Assembly: GCA_036160575.1 (NCBI GenBank)
Contig: JAYYDT010000038.1
Location: 13,500-77,499, forward strand
DNA from: TMED26 sp002694075
GTDB lineage: Bacteria > Pseudomonadota > Alphaproteobacteria > Thalassobaculales > Thalassobaculaceae
Direction of reading: 5' to 3'
Length of the DNA stretch: 64,000 bases
Each line of letters starts with the position of its first letter. The stretch's first letter is position 1. The notes beneath the pieces are model-generated. The model was not told the DNA's origin. It did no database searches and worked only from the letters and a program-made list of their open reading frames with translations. Positions 42,034 through 50,527 of this stretch are shown in pieces. Position numbers and translations under genes: made by a program.

Positions 42034-43512
42034 GTGTCCGAAGAATATGACGTGATTGTTGTCGGCGCCGGTAACGCGGCCATGTGCGCGGCGCTGTCGG
42101 CCCATGAGCACGGCGCCAAAGTGGTGATTTTGGAGCGCGCGCCGGAAGAAGAGGCGGGCGGCAATTCGCGCTACACCGCCGGCGCCATGCGCTTCGCTCA
42201 TAACGGTTTGCAAGACATCATGACCTTGGTCGATCTCACCGATGAGGAGATCGAGAACAACGATTTCGGCACCTATACGACCGACCAATATTATGACGAT
42301 ATGTTCCGGGTCACCCAATATCGCACCGACCCGCAGCTCTGTGAAACCTTGGTCACCCGGTCGCTGGAAACCGCCCAATGGATGCGCACCAAGGGCATGC
42401 GCTTCATGCCGATGTACAACCGCCAGGCCTTCAAGGTCGACGGCAAGATGAAGTTCTGGGGCGGCCTGGTGTTGGAATACTGGGGCGGCGGCCACGGCAT
42501 CTGGGAGATGCAGTCGAAAATCGCCGGCGATTTGAATATTCCGATCTTGTTCGAACATCGCGCCATCGAGTTGATCTACGACAACGAAAAAGTGCGCGGG
42601 GTCAAGGTCAAGCACGACGGCAAGGTGCGTGACATGCACGCCAAGTCGGTGGTGCTGGCCAGCGGCGGCTTTGAAAGCAATTCCGATTGGCGCACACGCT
42701 ATCTCGGCCCGGGCTGGGATTTGGTGAAAGTCCGCGGCACCCGCCACAACATGGGCGAGGGCATTAAAATGGCCCTCGACATTGGCGCCATGCCCTATGG
42801 CAACTGGTCCGGCTGCCACGCCGTCGGCTGGGATTTGAACGCACCGGAGTTCGGCGATCTGTCGGTCGGCGACAATTTCCAGAAGCATTCCTATCCCCTG
42901 GGCGTGATCGTTAACGCCGAGGGCGAGCGTTTTGTCGACGAGGGCGCCGATTTCCGCAACTACACCTACGCCAAATACGGCCGCGAGATTTTGAACCAGT
43001 CGGGCCAATTCGCCTGGCAGATTTTCGACAGCAAGGTCCTGCATTTGCTGCGCGACGAATATCGTATTCGCCAGATGACCAAGGTCTCGGCCAATACCCT
43101 GGAGGAATTGGTTACCAAGCTGGAAGGGGTCAATCCGGACCAAGCCCTGAAGACCTTGCAAGAATACAACGCGGCGGTGATGACCGACGTGAAGTTCAAC
43201 CCGGCGATCCTCGACGGCCGGGGCACCAAGGGGCTGGCCGTGCCGAAGTCGAATTGGGCCAATGTTCTCGATGAGCCACCGTTCGAGGCTTACGCCATCA
43301 CTTGCGGCGTGACCTTCACCTTCGGCGGCTTGCGCATCGATGAGAACGGCGCGGTGGTCGATACCGACCTCCGGCCGATTCCCGGCCTCTACGCCGCCGG
43401 CGAGTTGGTCGGCGGCTTGTTCTATTTCAACTACGCCGGCGGCACCGGTTTGATGAGCGGCGCGGTATTCGGCCGCCAGGCCGGCCAGGCGGCGGCGCAA
43501 GCGGCGGCCTAA
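42034..43512 (+). CDS. FAD-dependent tricarballylate dehydrogenase-like protein
   Basis: A 492-residue FAD enzyme of the fumarate reductase/TcuA group. The dinucleotide motif VVGAGNAAMCAALSAHEHG lies at residues 10-28. Later ASGGFESN, MALDIGA and the ending GLYAAGELVGGLFYFNYAGGTGLMSG match the FAD_binding_2 fold. TcuA oxidises tricarballylate to cis-aconitate; the substrate here is uncertain. The start is GTG with AAGGAGA about 7 bp before it. It is third in the operon, 30 bp after the ThDP subunit. Confidence 0.85.
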   Translation: MSEEYDVIVVGAGNAAMCAALSAHEHGAKVVILERAPEEEAGGNSRYTAGAMRFAHNGLQDIMTLVDLTDEEIENNDFGTYTTDQYYDDMFRVTQYRTDPQLCETLVTRSLETAQWMRTKGMRFMPMYNRQAFKVDGKMKFWGGLVLEYWGGGHGIWEMQSKIAGDLNIPILFEHRAIELIYDNEKVRGVKVKHDGKVRDMHAKSVVLASGGFESNSDWRTRYLGPGWDLVKVRGTRHNMGEGIKMALDIGAMPYGNWSGCHAVGWDLNAPEFGDLSVGDNFQKHSYPLGVIVNAEGERFVDEGADFRNYTYAKYGREILNQSGQFAWQIFDSKVLHLLRDEYRIRQMTKVSANTLEELVTKLEGVNPDQALKTLQEYNAAVMTDVKFNPAILDGRGTKGLAVPKSNWANVLDEPPFEAYAITCGVTFTFGGLRIDENGAVVDTDLRPIPGLYAAGELVGGLFYFNYAGGTGLMSGAVFGRQAGQAAAQAAA

Positions 43513-43608
43513 CCCCAGAAAAACCGTCGGCGACGATGGACTATGCGCGGCGGCCTCGGCAACTTATGCTGACGGCCGCCGCGTTTGGTTTTAAGAGAAG
43601 GATCGCCG

Positions 43609-44805
43609 ATGTTCGCCGCCGCCCTCAACCGCATTGAAACCTCCGCTTCGGCGGTTATGACCCAACGCGCGCGGGCGATGCGCGCGGCCGGCCGCGATGT
43701 CCTGGCGTTGTCGATGGGCCAGCCCGATTTCGATACCCCCGAACATGTCAAAGACGCCGCCAAGGCGGCCATGGATCGGGGCGAGACCGGTTATCCCCCG
43801 CTCGCCGGCACCGAGGTTTTGAAGCGCGCGGTGCAGGAAAAGTTCCGCCGCGAAAACAATCTTGATTACGCGCTCGACCAAATTCTGGTGTCGAACGGCG
43901 GCAAGCAAGTGATCTTCAACGCCTTCGCCGCCACCCTCAACCCCGGCGACGAGGTGATTGTGCCGGCGCCCTATTGGGTGAGCTATCCGGATATCGTCAA
44001 ATACGCCGGCGGCACGCCGGTCTTCGTGCCGACCGAGTTTCAAAACGGATTTCGTTTGACGCCCGAGGCGTTACGAGGGGCGCTGACCCCGCGCACCCGC
44101 TGGCTGGTCATCAATTCACCGAACAACCCCTCGGGCGGGTGCTACCGGCCGGCCGATTTAACGGCCCTGGCGGCGGTTCTCGCCGACCATCCCGAGGTGC
44201 GGGTCCTGACCGATGATATCTATGAGCATTTGGTGTTCGATGGCGCCTTCGCGACCATCGCGGCGGTGGCGCCGGCGATCGCCGACCGGGTGTTGACCAT
44301 GAACGGCGTGTCGAAAGCCTACGCCATGACCGGTTGGCGGATCGGCTACGCCGGCGGCGACGCCGCCTTGATCAAGGCGATGGCCAAGATGCAAAGCCAG
44401 GTGACCGGGGGCGCGTGCTCGATTTCCCAGGCCGCGGCGGCGGCCGCGCTGGCCGGCGATCAGACTTTGGTCGCCGAACGGCGGGCGGTGTTCAAGGCTC
44501 GCCGCGACCATGTGGTGGCCCGTTTGAACGAAATCCCCGGCTTGCGTTGCGCGCTGCCCGATGGGGCGTTTTACGTGTTCCCCGATTGCCGCGACTGGCT
44601 CGGCCGCAAAACCGCCGCTGGCGCGCGCCTGGAAAACGATGGCGATGTCGCCGAACGCTTGTTGGAAGAACGGGAGGTGGCGGTGGTCCATGGCGCGGCC
44701 TATGGCCTGTCGCCGCATCTTCGGCTGTCCTACGCCACCGATTTGGCGACCCTGGACGCGGCGCTTGACCGCATCCAGGCCTTCGCCGAGGGTCTGACCG
44801 ACTAA
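43609..44805 (+). CDS. class I PLP-dependent aminotransferase (aspartate aminotransferase-like)
   Basis: A 398-residue subgroup Ib aminotransferase. It has GQPDFDTPEH near residue 45, PAPYWVSYPD, NSPNNPSGG (the substrate-contact Asn) and NGVSKAYAMTGWRIGYAGG, where the Lys holds PLP. The ATG at 43609 follows AGAAGGA. Its last 4 bp overlap the convergent GST gene. A close paralogue lies at 48186-49388. Likely donor/acceptor pair aspartate and 2-oxoglutarate, but related amino acids are possible. Confidence 0.92.
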   Translation: MFAAALNRIETSASAVMTQRARAMRAAGRDVLALSMGQPDFDTPEHVKDAAKAAMDRGETGYPPLAGTEVLKRAVQEKFRRENNLDYALDQILVSNGGKQVIFNAFAATLNPGDEVIVPAPYWVSYPDIVKYAGGTPVFVPTEFQNGFRLTPEALRGALTPRTRWLVINSPNNPSGGCYRPADLTALAAVLADHPEVRVLTDDIYEHLVFDGAFATIAAVAPAIADRVLTMNGVSKAYAMTGWRIGYAGGDAALIKAMAKMQSQVTGGACSISQAAAAAALAGDQTLVAERRAVFKARRDHVVARLNEIPGLRCALPDGAFYVFPDCRDWLGRKTAAGARLENDGDVAERLLEEREVAVVHGAAYGLSPHLRLSYATDLATLDAALDRIQAFAEGLTD

Positions 44806-45431
44806 GCCGCGGCGCTCGGCCGCGCGGCCACCTTGTCCCGCCAGGCGATCAGGGCCGGCTGGCTGTCGTCGGGCCGTTTCTTAGCGACCTTGGCGAAGTC
44901 GACGGCGATATAGGCGGTGATGTCGGCGATGGTGAAACGGTCGCCGGCGACGAACGCGCTGGTCGCTAGATGGGCGTTTAAATCATCGAAGAAATGGGCC
45001 AGACGGGCTTGCCCGCGGGCCGCCAATTCGGCGATTTGGTCGTAGTCGTGGGGCCCCGGCAGGGCGCGTCCGGCGAAACCCGGCACGGTGTTGCGAAAGG
45101 CTTCGGCGACGGCGGCCAGGCCCTCTTGTTCCATGCGGCGATTCCACATCTCGACCTGGGCGCGCTCGAGCGCGCTGTCGCCAAACAGATTGGGCGTTGG
45201 ATGAAGCTCTTCCAGATAGCGGCAGATGGCGACGCTTTCGGTAAGCAACGTGCCGTCATCCAGCTCGAGGGCGGGCACGATCATTTGCGGGTTCTTGACG
45301 CGATAGGCGTCGTCCATTTGCGCCTTGGCGCCGAGGTCGACGTCGACCAATGGAATGTCCAAGCCTTTCTCGGCGGCGAACACGCGCACTCGGCGCGGGT
45401 TAGGCGCCATTTTGTAATCATAAAGTTTCAT
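44802..45431 (-). CDS. glutathione S-transferase family protein
   Basis: A 209-residue two-domain protein: thioredoxin-like N-terminal half (MKLYDYKMAPNPRRVRVFAAEK, then PQMIVPALELDDGTLLTESVAICRYLEE, where the Glu-Ser pair binds glutathione) and an all-helical C-terminal half with RFTIADITAYIAVDF. It resembles bacterial GSTs of broad detoxifying function. The ATG at 45431 opens directly on the first strand. Substrate unknown. Confidence 0.9.
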   Translation of the reverse strand: MKLYDYKMAPNPRRVRVFAAEKGLDIPLVDVDLGAKAQMDDAYRVKNPQMIVPALELDDGTLLTESVAICRYLEELHPTPNLFGDSALERAQVEMWNRRMEQEGLAAVAEAFRNTVPGFAGRALPGPHDYDQIAELAARGQARLAHFFDDLNAHLATSAFVAGDRFTIADITAYIAVDFAKVAKKRPDDSQPALIAWRDKVAARPSAAA

Positions 45432-45498
45432 CGCTTCCCCCCTGTTTTTCGGCGCGTGCTGGCCCGCGCCGCCACTCTGCCCAAATCGCCGGGCGCTG

Positions 45499-46167
45499 TC
45501 ATGTCTTGTCGTTGTCGATGGGCCGGCCGGCGGCGTCAAGGCCATGGGCCGCCAAATAATCGTCGGGCTCCCAACGTTTCAACTGAAACACGTCGCGCAG
45601 CGGCGCGTAAAGATCGGCATAGAGGCGGCCGACCACGTCATATTGGTCGCGGTCGAGATAGAGCGTTTCAGGGTCGATCAGGCCCTCGCGGGCGTGCATG
45701 TGCAAAATCTCGCCGACCACCAGGTCCCGTTCGGCGCTAAGCTGCAGGGTGACGGTGCGCCGGCACTCGAAGGCGACCGGCGCTTCGCCGATGCGCGGCG
45801 GCGCGACCTTGCGGCTGGCCACCGGGGTAAACCCGGCCAGGTCGAACTCGTCAATTTCCGGGTCGAAATCGATGGCCGAAATGTTCATGCCCTCCGCGAT
45901 GCGCATGTCGACCAGGTTGACGACGAATTCGCCGCCGTCGCGGATCAAGCGGCTGGTGTCCTTGGGCTTGAGGTCGGGGCGCCGCTGGATGCCCAGAACG
46001 CAGACCGGCGGGTCCTCGGAAAAAGCGTTGAAAAAGCTATAGGGCGCGCAGTTGAGCGTACCGTCCTCATCGATGGTCGAGACCAGGGCGATGGGCCGCG
46101 GAATAATCGTCGAGGTGAGCAGCTTGTAGCGGTCTTTGTTGTTCAAGCTTGGCAGATCGAATTCCAT
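45499..46167 (-). CDS. flavin reductase-like (FMN-binding split-barrel) protein
   Basis: A 222-residue split-barrel flavoprotein. It has RPIALVSTIDEDGTLNCAPYSFFNAFSEDPP near residue 25, the conserved FMN-binding opening, then GIQRRPDLKPKDTSRLI and a GEFVVNLVD strand. Such proteins reduce or hold FMN, often for a partner monooxygenase; two LLM monooxygenases occur at 15-17.5 kb. It lies 17 bp after the CocE-type hydrolase on the same strand. The ATG at 46167 is used; a long upstream frame is antisense to that hydrolase. Confidence 0.87.
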   Translation of the reverse strand: MEFDLPSLNNKDRYKLLTSTIIPRPIALVSTIDEDGTLNCAPYSFFNAFSEDPPVCVLGIQRRPDLKPKDTSRLIRDGGEFVVNLVDMRIAEGMNISAIDFDPEIDEFDLAGFTPVASRKVAPPRIGEAPVAFECRRTVTLQLSAERDLVVGEILHMHAREGLIDPETLYLDRDQYDVVGRLYADLYAPLRDVFQLKRWEPDDYLAAHGLDAAGRPIDNDKT

Positions 46168-46184
46168 GAAAACTCCAAAAAAGG

Positions 46185-48044
46185 CTAGGCCGGCAACACC
46201 GGCAAAAGGATATGGGAAGGATGCGTCCGGTCGAGGTGGACGGTGTTGGCCGCCACCTGGCTGCGCCGCCAATCGCCTTCGGGCGCGCCGGTGTTGGGAT
46301 TGAGGTCGAAATGCGGGTAGTTGGAGGATGAGATATCGAGGCGTAGCCGGTGGCCGGCTTTGAACACGGCGGCGGTGGCGAAAGGTTCGATGGTGATGGT
46401 GTAAACCGTGCCCGGGGTCATCAGGCTGGGCTCGGTCCACGACTCGCGATAGCGACAGCGCAGGATCCCGTCGGTGACATTGACCGCGTAGCCGGTTGGA
46501 AAATCGCCGGTCGGCGGGTGCACATCGATTAGTTTGGCGGTGAAATCGGTGTCCGGGCAGTCGGAGCTGACGTGCAAATGCACGGTGATCGGGCCGGCCA
46601 GTGTCAGATCGCTTTCCAGCGGCGGTGTCTCGAACACCAAAATATCGGCGCGCGCGGCCAGCGGTAGATAGGGCGGTTTCGAGCCGAAGAAGTCCGGTCC
46701 CTCGCGTTGATCGAAGGCGCCGCCGACCATGATCGGCTCGCCCGAGGTCATGGTGCCGCCAATCGACGGCACCGGATGGCGCGGGTCGTAGTCGAAGGTC
46801 AGCGCGGCGCCGGCGGCGGTCGGCGCGGTCGTCGACAAGCTGCCGTCGGCGTGCAGGTAGTAGGCGGTGGTGGCCACCGCCGGCGGCGGCCAATCGGCGA
46901 AATCGCGCCAGTCGCCGCCGTGGTCGAGATGGCCCTGGTCCGATTTGTCGCCGCCGCCGCCGCCCATCACGAACAGTTTGACCGGCGCTTCGCGGTCGAC
47001 GCCATTGTCGATGTCGCGCAGCCAGCGGTCGAACCAGCGCCGCCGATAGGCGAAAAAATCCTCGGCCAGATTACCGTCGAGTGGCGCCTTGGCGCCAAAA
47101 TCGACGTCGCCGATCACGCGCAGCGAGCGGTCGCCATGAGTCCACGGCCCCATGACCAGCCATAGCGGCCCCTTGCCGGCGGCTTTGAGGCCGAGGTAAT
47201 TCTCTGTCGCGGTGCGCACATAGGCGTCATACCAACTGGACATGTGCAGCATCGGCACATTGGCGAAATCTTGCCAATAGCCCTCGGCGAAGATACCCAA
47301 TTGACGCCAATACGCGCCGTCCTGGCCGTGGCGCCATTGCTCGAATAAATAGGCTTCGTAATCGGGATGCCATTTGAGCGGCGAATGCCCCGGCCGCCAC
47401 GGCATGGCGGCGAACCAAGCGCGCGGGTCCTCGGCCAGGAGCGCCGCTTTGAGCAGGGGGTCGGCTTCGGCCTCGGGCGAAAGTTTGGCCTGTTTCAAGG
47501 CCCAGGTCGCCTGTTTCAACTCAAAAGCGCCGCCCTGCCGGATACCGGCCTGATAGGCGTTGGAGAAGCCGCCGCTGTCGACCAGCATGCAGGCCAGCCC
47601 CGGCGGGTTGAGACAGGCGGCGGCGACCTGGGTATGGGCGGCGTAGGAGAGCCCCATGGTGCCGATGCGGCCATTGCACCAGGGCTGCGCCATGATCCAG
47701 GCCAGGGTGTCATAGCCGTCCTCGCCCTCGGCCAGGTATTTCTCAAAACGCCCCTCGGAACCCCAGCGCCCGCGGCAATCTTGATAAACCACGGCGTAGC
47801 CATGGGCGATGAAATGGGCCGCCACCTCGGCGCGCGGGCGCGGGCTGGGGTCGGCGGCGGTGCCTTCGCGCGGGCTTGGTTCGGCTTTGCCATAAGGTGT
47901 GCGTTCCAAAATCACCGGGAACGGCCCCGGCGTGGAGGCCGGTCGGTAGACGTCGGTGGCCAGCCGGATACCGTCGCGCACCCGCACCATGACATCACGG
48001 TCGACAATCATATCATTGCTGTCACGGGGGCCGGTAACGGCCAT
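46185..48044 (-). CDS. CocE/NonD-family hydrolase (X-Pro dipeptidyl-peptidase fold)
   Basis: A 619-residue alpha/beta hydrolase. The nucleophile serine lies in GTMGLSYAAHTQ near residue 130, after QDCRGRWGSEGRF, a motif typical of CocE and alpha-amino-ester hydrolases. MGPWTHGDRS carries the catalytic histidine. The C-terminal third is a jelly-roll domain ending SSNYPHFDLNPNTG. These enzymes split esters or acyl-amino bonds. The ATG at 48044 is backed by GAGGAGC. No signal peptide is seen, so it is probably cytoplasmic. Confidence 0.92.
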   Translation of the reverse strand: MAVTGPRDSNDMIVDRDVMVRVRDGIRLATDVYRPASTPGPFPVILERTPYGKAEPSPREGTAADPSPRPRAEVAAHFIAHGYAVVYQDCRGRWGSEGRFEKYLAEGEDGYDTLAWIMAQPWCNGRIGTMGLSYAAHTQVAAACLNPPGLACMLVDSGGFSNAYQAGIRQGGAFELKQATWALKQAKLSPEAEADPLLKAALLAEDPRAWFAAMPWRPGHSPLKWHPDYEAYLFEQWRHGQDGAYWRQLGIFAEGYWQDFANVPMLHMSSWYDAYVRTATENYLGLKAAGKGPLWLVMGPWTHGDRSLRVIGDVDFGAKAPLDGNLAEDFFAYRRRWFDRWLRDIDNGVDREAPVKLFVMGGGGGDKSDQGHLDHGGDWRDFADWPPPAVATTAYYLHADGSLSTTAPTAAGAALTFDYDPRHPVPSIGGTMTSGEPIMVGGAFDQREGPDFFGSKPPYLPLAARADILVFETPPLESDLTLAGPITVHLHVSSDCPDTDFTAKLIDVHPPTGDFPTGYAVNVTDGILRCRYRESWTEPSLMTPGTVYTITIEPFATAAVFKAGHRLRLDISSSNYPHFDLNPNTGAPEGDWRRSQVAANTVHLDRTHPSHILLPVLPA

Positions 48045-48185
48045 GGCCAAGCTCCTCAATGGTCTCGAACGCGGGTCTAACAGGCCGCTGACGGCTTGCA
48101 TCGCCCCAGTCTCCGGCGTAGGGTCGCCGAGGTCACGCGAACCGAAATGTAGATTAAAACACTTGTTATCCCGGGGGGAACAACC

Positions 48186-49388
48186 ATGGGGATCATCGCA
48201 AACCGTCTCAGCGCCATCAAGCCGTCGCAAACCATCGCCATTTCGGCCAAGGCGCGCGCCCTCGCCGCCGAAGGCAAGGACATCATCGGCCTCAGCGCCG
48301 GCGAGCCCGATTTCGACACGCCTGATCACGTCATCGAGGCGGCGATCGCCGCCATGCGCGCCGGCGAAACTCGATACACCGACCCCGACGGCACCCCCGA
48401 ATTGAAGGCGGCGGTGGCCCGCAAGTTCAAGCGTGACAACAATCTCGACTACGCGCCGAGCCAGGTCAGCATCGCCACCGGCGGCAAGCAGATCCTCTAT
48501 AACGCCTTGATGGCCAGCCTCGATGAGGGTGACGAGGTGGTCATCCCGGCGCCCTATTGGGTGTCCTATCCGGACATGGTCCTGCTCGCCGGCGGCACCC
48601 CGGTGATTGTGCCCTGCAGCCAGGAAAACCGCTTCATTCTTCAGCCCGCCGATCTGGAAGCGGCGATCACGCCGAAAACCAAATGGATTATTTTCAACAG
48701 CCCGTCGAATCCGACCGGCGCCGGCTACACCCACGACGATCTGAAACGTATCACCGATGTGCTGATGCGCCATCCCCATGTGTGGGTGATGACCGATGAC
48801 ATGTATGAGCACCTGGTCTACGACGATTTTAAATTCTGCACGCCGGCCGAGGTCGAGCCCGGGCTCTATGACCGCACGTTGACCGTCAACGGCATGTCGA
48901 AAGCTTTTTGCATGACCGGCTGGCGGATCGGCTACGCGGCCGGCCCGGAAAGCCTGATCAAGGGCATGCGGACGATCCAATCGCAATCGACCTCCAACCC
49001 CAATTCAATCGCCCAGGCCGCCTCGATCGCCGCTTTGGACGGGCCGATGGAATTCCTGGCCGCCAACAACGAGGTGTTCAAGGCGCGCCGCGATTTGGTG
49101 GTGTCAATGTTGAACCAGGCGCCGGGCATCAATTGCCACACGCCGGAGGGGGCGTTTTACGTCTACCCCTCGGTTGCCGGCTGCATCGGCAAATCGACGC
49201 CGTCGGGCAAGGTGATCGAGAATGACGAGGATTTCGTCAGCGAGTTGCTCGGCGCCGAGGGTGTCGCCGCGGTCCACGGCGCGGCGTTCGGCTTGGAGCC
49301 GCATTTCCGCATCTCCTACGCCACCGCGACCGAGTTGTTGGAAGACGCCTGCGCGCGCATTCAACGCTTCTGCGCCAGCTTGCGCTAA
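48186..49388 (+). CDS. class I PLP-dependent aminotransferase, second paralogue
   Basis: A 400-residue subgroup Ib aminotransferase paralogous to the gene at 43.6 kb. GEPDFDTPDH, APYWVSYPDM, NSPSNPTGAGY and NGMSKAFCMTGWRIGYAAGPE (PLP lysine in SKAF) are all present. It is closer to housekeeping alphaproteobacterial AspC/AatA than the first copy, judged by the SNPTG and MTGWRIGYAAG segments. It stands divergent from the hydrolase across 141 bp and 24 bp before an SDR gene on the same strand. Confidence 0.94.
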   Translation: MGIIANRLSAIKPSQTIAISAKARALAAEGKDIIGLSAGEPDFDTPDHVIEAAIAAMRAGETRYTDPDGTPELKAAVARKFKRDNNLDYAPSQVSIATGGKQILYNALMASLDEGDEVVIPAPYWVSYPDMVLLAGGTPVIVPCSQENRFILQPADLEAAITPKTKWIIFNSPSNPTGAGYTHDDLKRITDVLMRHPHVWVMTDDMYEHLVYDDFKFCTPAEVEPGLYDRTLTVNGMSKAFCMTGWRIGYAAGPESLIKGMRTIQSQSTSNPNSIAQAASIAALDGPMEFLAANNEVFKARRDLVVSMLNQAPGINCHTPEGAFYVYPSVAGCIGKSTPSGKVIENDEDFVSELLGAEGVAAVHGAAFGLEPHFRISYATATELLEDACARIQRFCASLR

Positions 49389-49412
49389 ACCAAACAGACG
49401 GGGTTGGGATCG

Positions 49413-50198
49413 ATGGAAATTCGTTTGGACGGCCGCACGGCCTTGATCACCGGTGGCAGCATGGGTTTGGGCAAGGCGATGGCGCTGGCCTTCGCGGCGG
49501 CGGGCGCCAATTTGGTGTTGGTCGCCCGGCGCGAGGATAACCTGGTCACGGCCCGCGCCGAAATCCAGGCCGCCAGCCCCGACGCGCGGGTGGAGATCGT
49601 CAGCGCCGATGTGCAAACCCAGGCCGGCTGCCTGGCCGCCTATCGCGACGCCGAAAGTGTTTTCGGCGGCGTCGACATCCTGGTCAACAACGCCGGCCGC
49701 TCGGCCACCGGCCCGTTCATGGAGACCAGTGACGCCGATTGGCAAGACGATCTGGACCTCAAGTTCATGGCCGCCGTACGCTTGGCGCGGGCCGCCATTC
49801 CCGGCATGCAGGAACGCGGTTGGGGGCGCATCATCAACGTGTTGAACACCGGCGCCAAAGCGCCGCCGGCCAAAAGCATGCCGACCTCGGTCAGCCGCGC
49901 CGCCGGCCTCGCCATGACCAAGGCCCTGTCGGCGGAAATGGCGCCCCACGGAATTTTGGTCAACGCCCTGCATGTCGGGCTGATCGACAGCGATCAATGG
50001 GTCCGCCGGCACGCCGACATCGGCGGCAATCAAACCTATGAGCAATTCATCGCCGGCATGGCCGACGGCATTCCCCTGGGTCGGATCGGCCGCTCGGAGG
50101 AATTCGCCCATATCGCCTTGTTCCTGGCTTCCGACGCGGCCAGCTACATCACCGGCGTGTCGATCAATGTCGACGGCGGCAAAAGCCCGGTTTGGTAA
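49413..50198 (+). CDS. SDR-family oxidoreductase
   Basis: A 261-residue classical SDR with TGGSMGLGKAMALAF near residue 13, VNNAGRSATGPF mid-protein, and a C-terminal GVSINVDGGKSPVW. Where YxxxK is expected it has PTSVSRAAGLAMTKAL, so the catalytic tyrosine and lysine pair is not obvious: the segment reads SVSRAA, with Ser and Arg at the usual Tyr and Lys positions. It may therefore be an altered or inactive dehydrogenase. ATG chosen over a TTG three codons earlier. Confidence 0.85.
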   Translation: MEIRLDGRTALITGGSMGLGKAMALAFAAAGANLVLVARREDNLVTARAEIQAASPDARVEIVSADVQTQAGCLAAYRDAESVFGGVDILVNNAGRSATGPFMETSDADWQDDLDLKFMAAVRLARAAIPGMQERGWGRIINVLNTGAKAPPAKSMPTSVSRAAGLAMTKALSAEMAPHGILVNALHVGLIDSDQWVRRHADIGGNQTYEQFIAGMADGIPLGRIGRSEEFAHIALFLASDAASYITGVSINVDGGKSPVW

Positions 50199-50258
50199 GT
50201 GTGTGGTAAAGAAAGGCCCAGGAAGCGCGTGGGGAACGCGTGGTAAGCCTGTCGCCGT

Positions 50259-50507
50259 TTAGCCGCCTTCGATCGGCGGCATGAACACCACTTCCGAGTT
50301 CAAATCGACTTTTTCAAGAAACGCGTTTTGATGGATTTCACCGTCGATGGCGACGGCGACGCCATCTTCCAAGCGCGGCGCCAGGCCTGGATGGCGATGA
50401 TCCAATTCACGAATTAAAGCGCGCACGGTCAGGCCGGGCACTTGGTGCTCGACCTGACCGTTTGTGTATTGCCGCGCCAACCAGCGCGGAAGGATGACCG
50501 TGGCCAT
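50259..50507 (-). CDS. MoaD/ThiS-type ubiquitin-like protein
   Basis: An 82-residue beta-grasp protein starting MATVILPRWLARQYT and ending VVFMPPIEGG. The C-terminal Gly-Gly is the sulfur-carrying end of MoaD and ThiS. It lies 20 bp after the molybdenum-hydroxylase large subunit, so it was probably recruited to supply or sulfurate the cofactor of that enzyme. A dedicated MoaD-like carrier in such an operon is uncommon. It could also be a general ThiS-like carrier. Confidence 0.8.
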   Translation of the reverse strand: MATVILPRWLARQYTNGQVEHQVPGLTVRALIRELDHRHPGLAPRLEDGVAVAIDGEIHQNAFLEKVDLNSEVVFMPPIEGG

Positions 50508-50527
50508 CGCCGGGGCAACGTCGCCGA

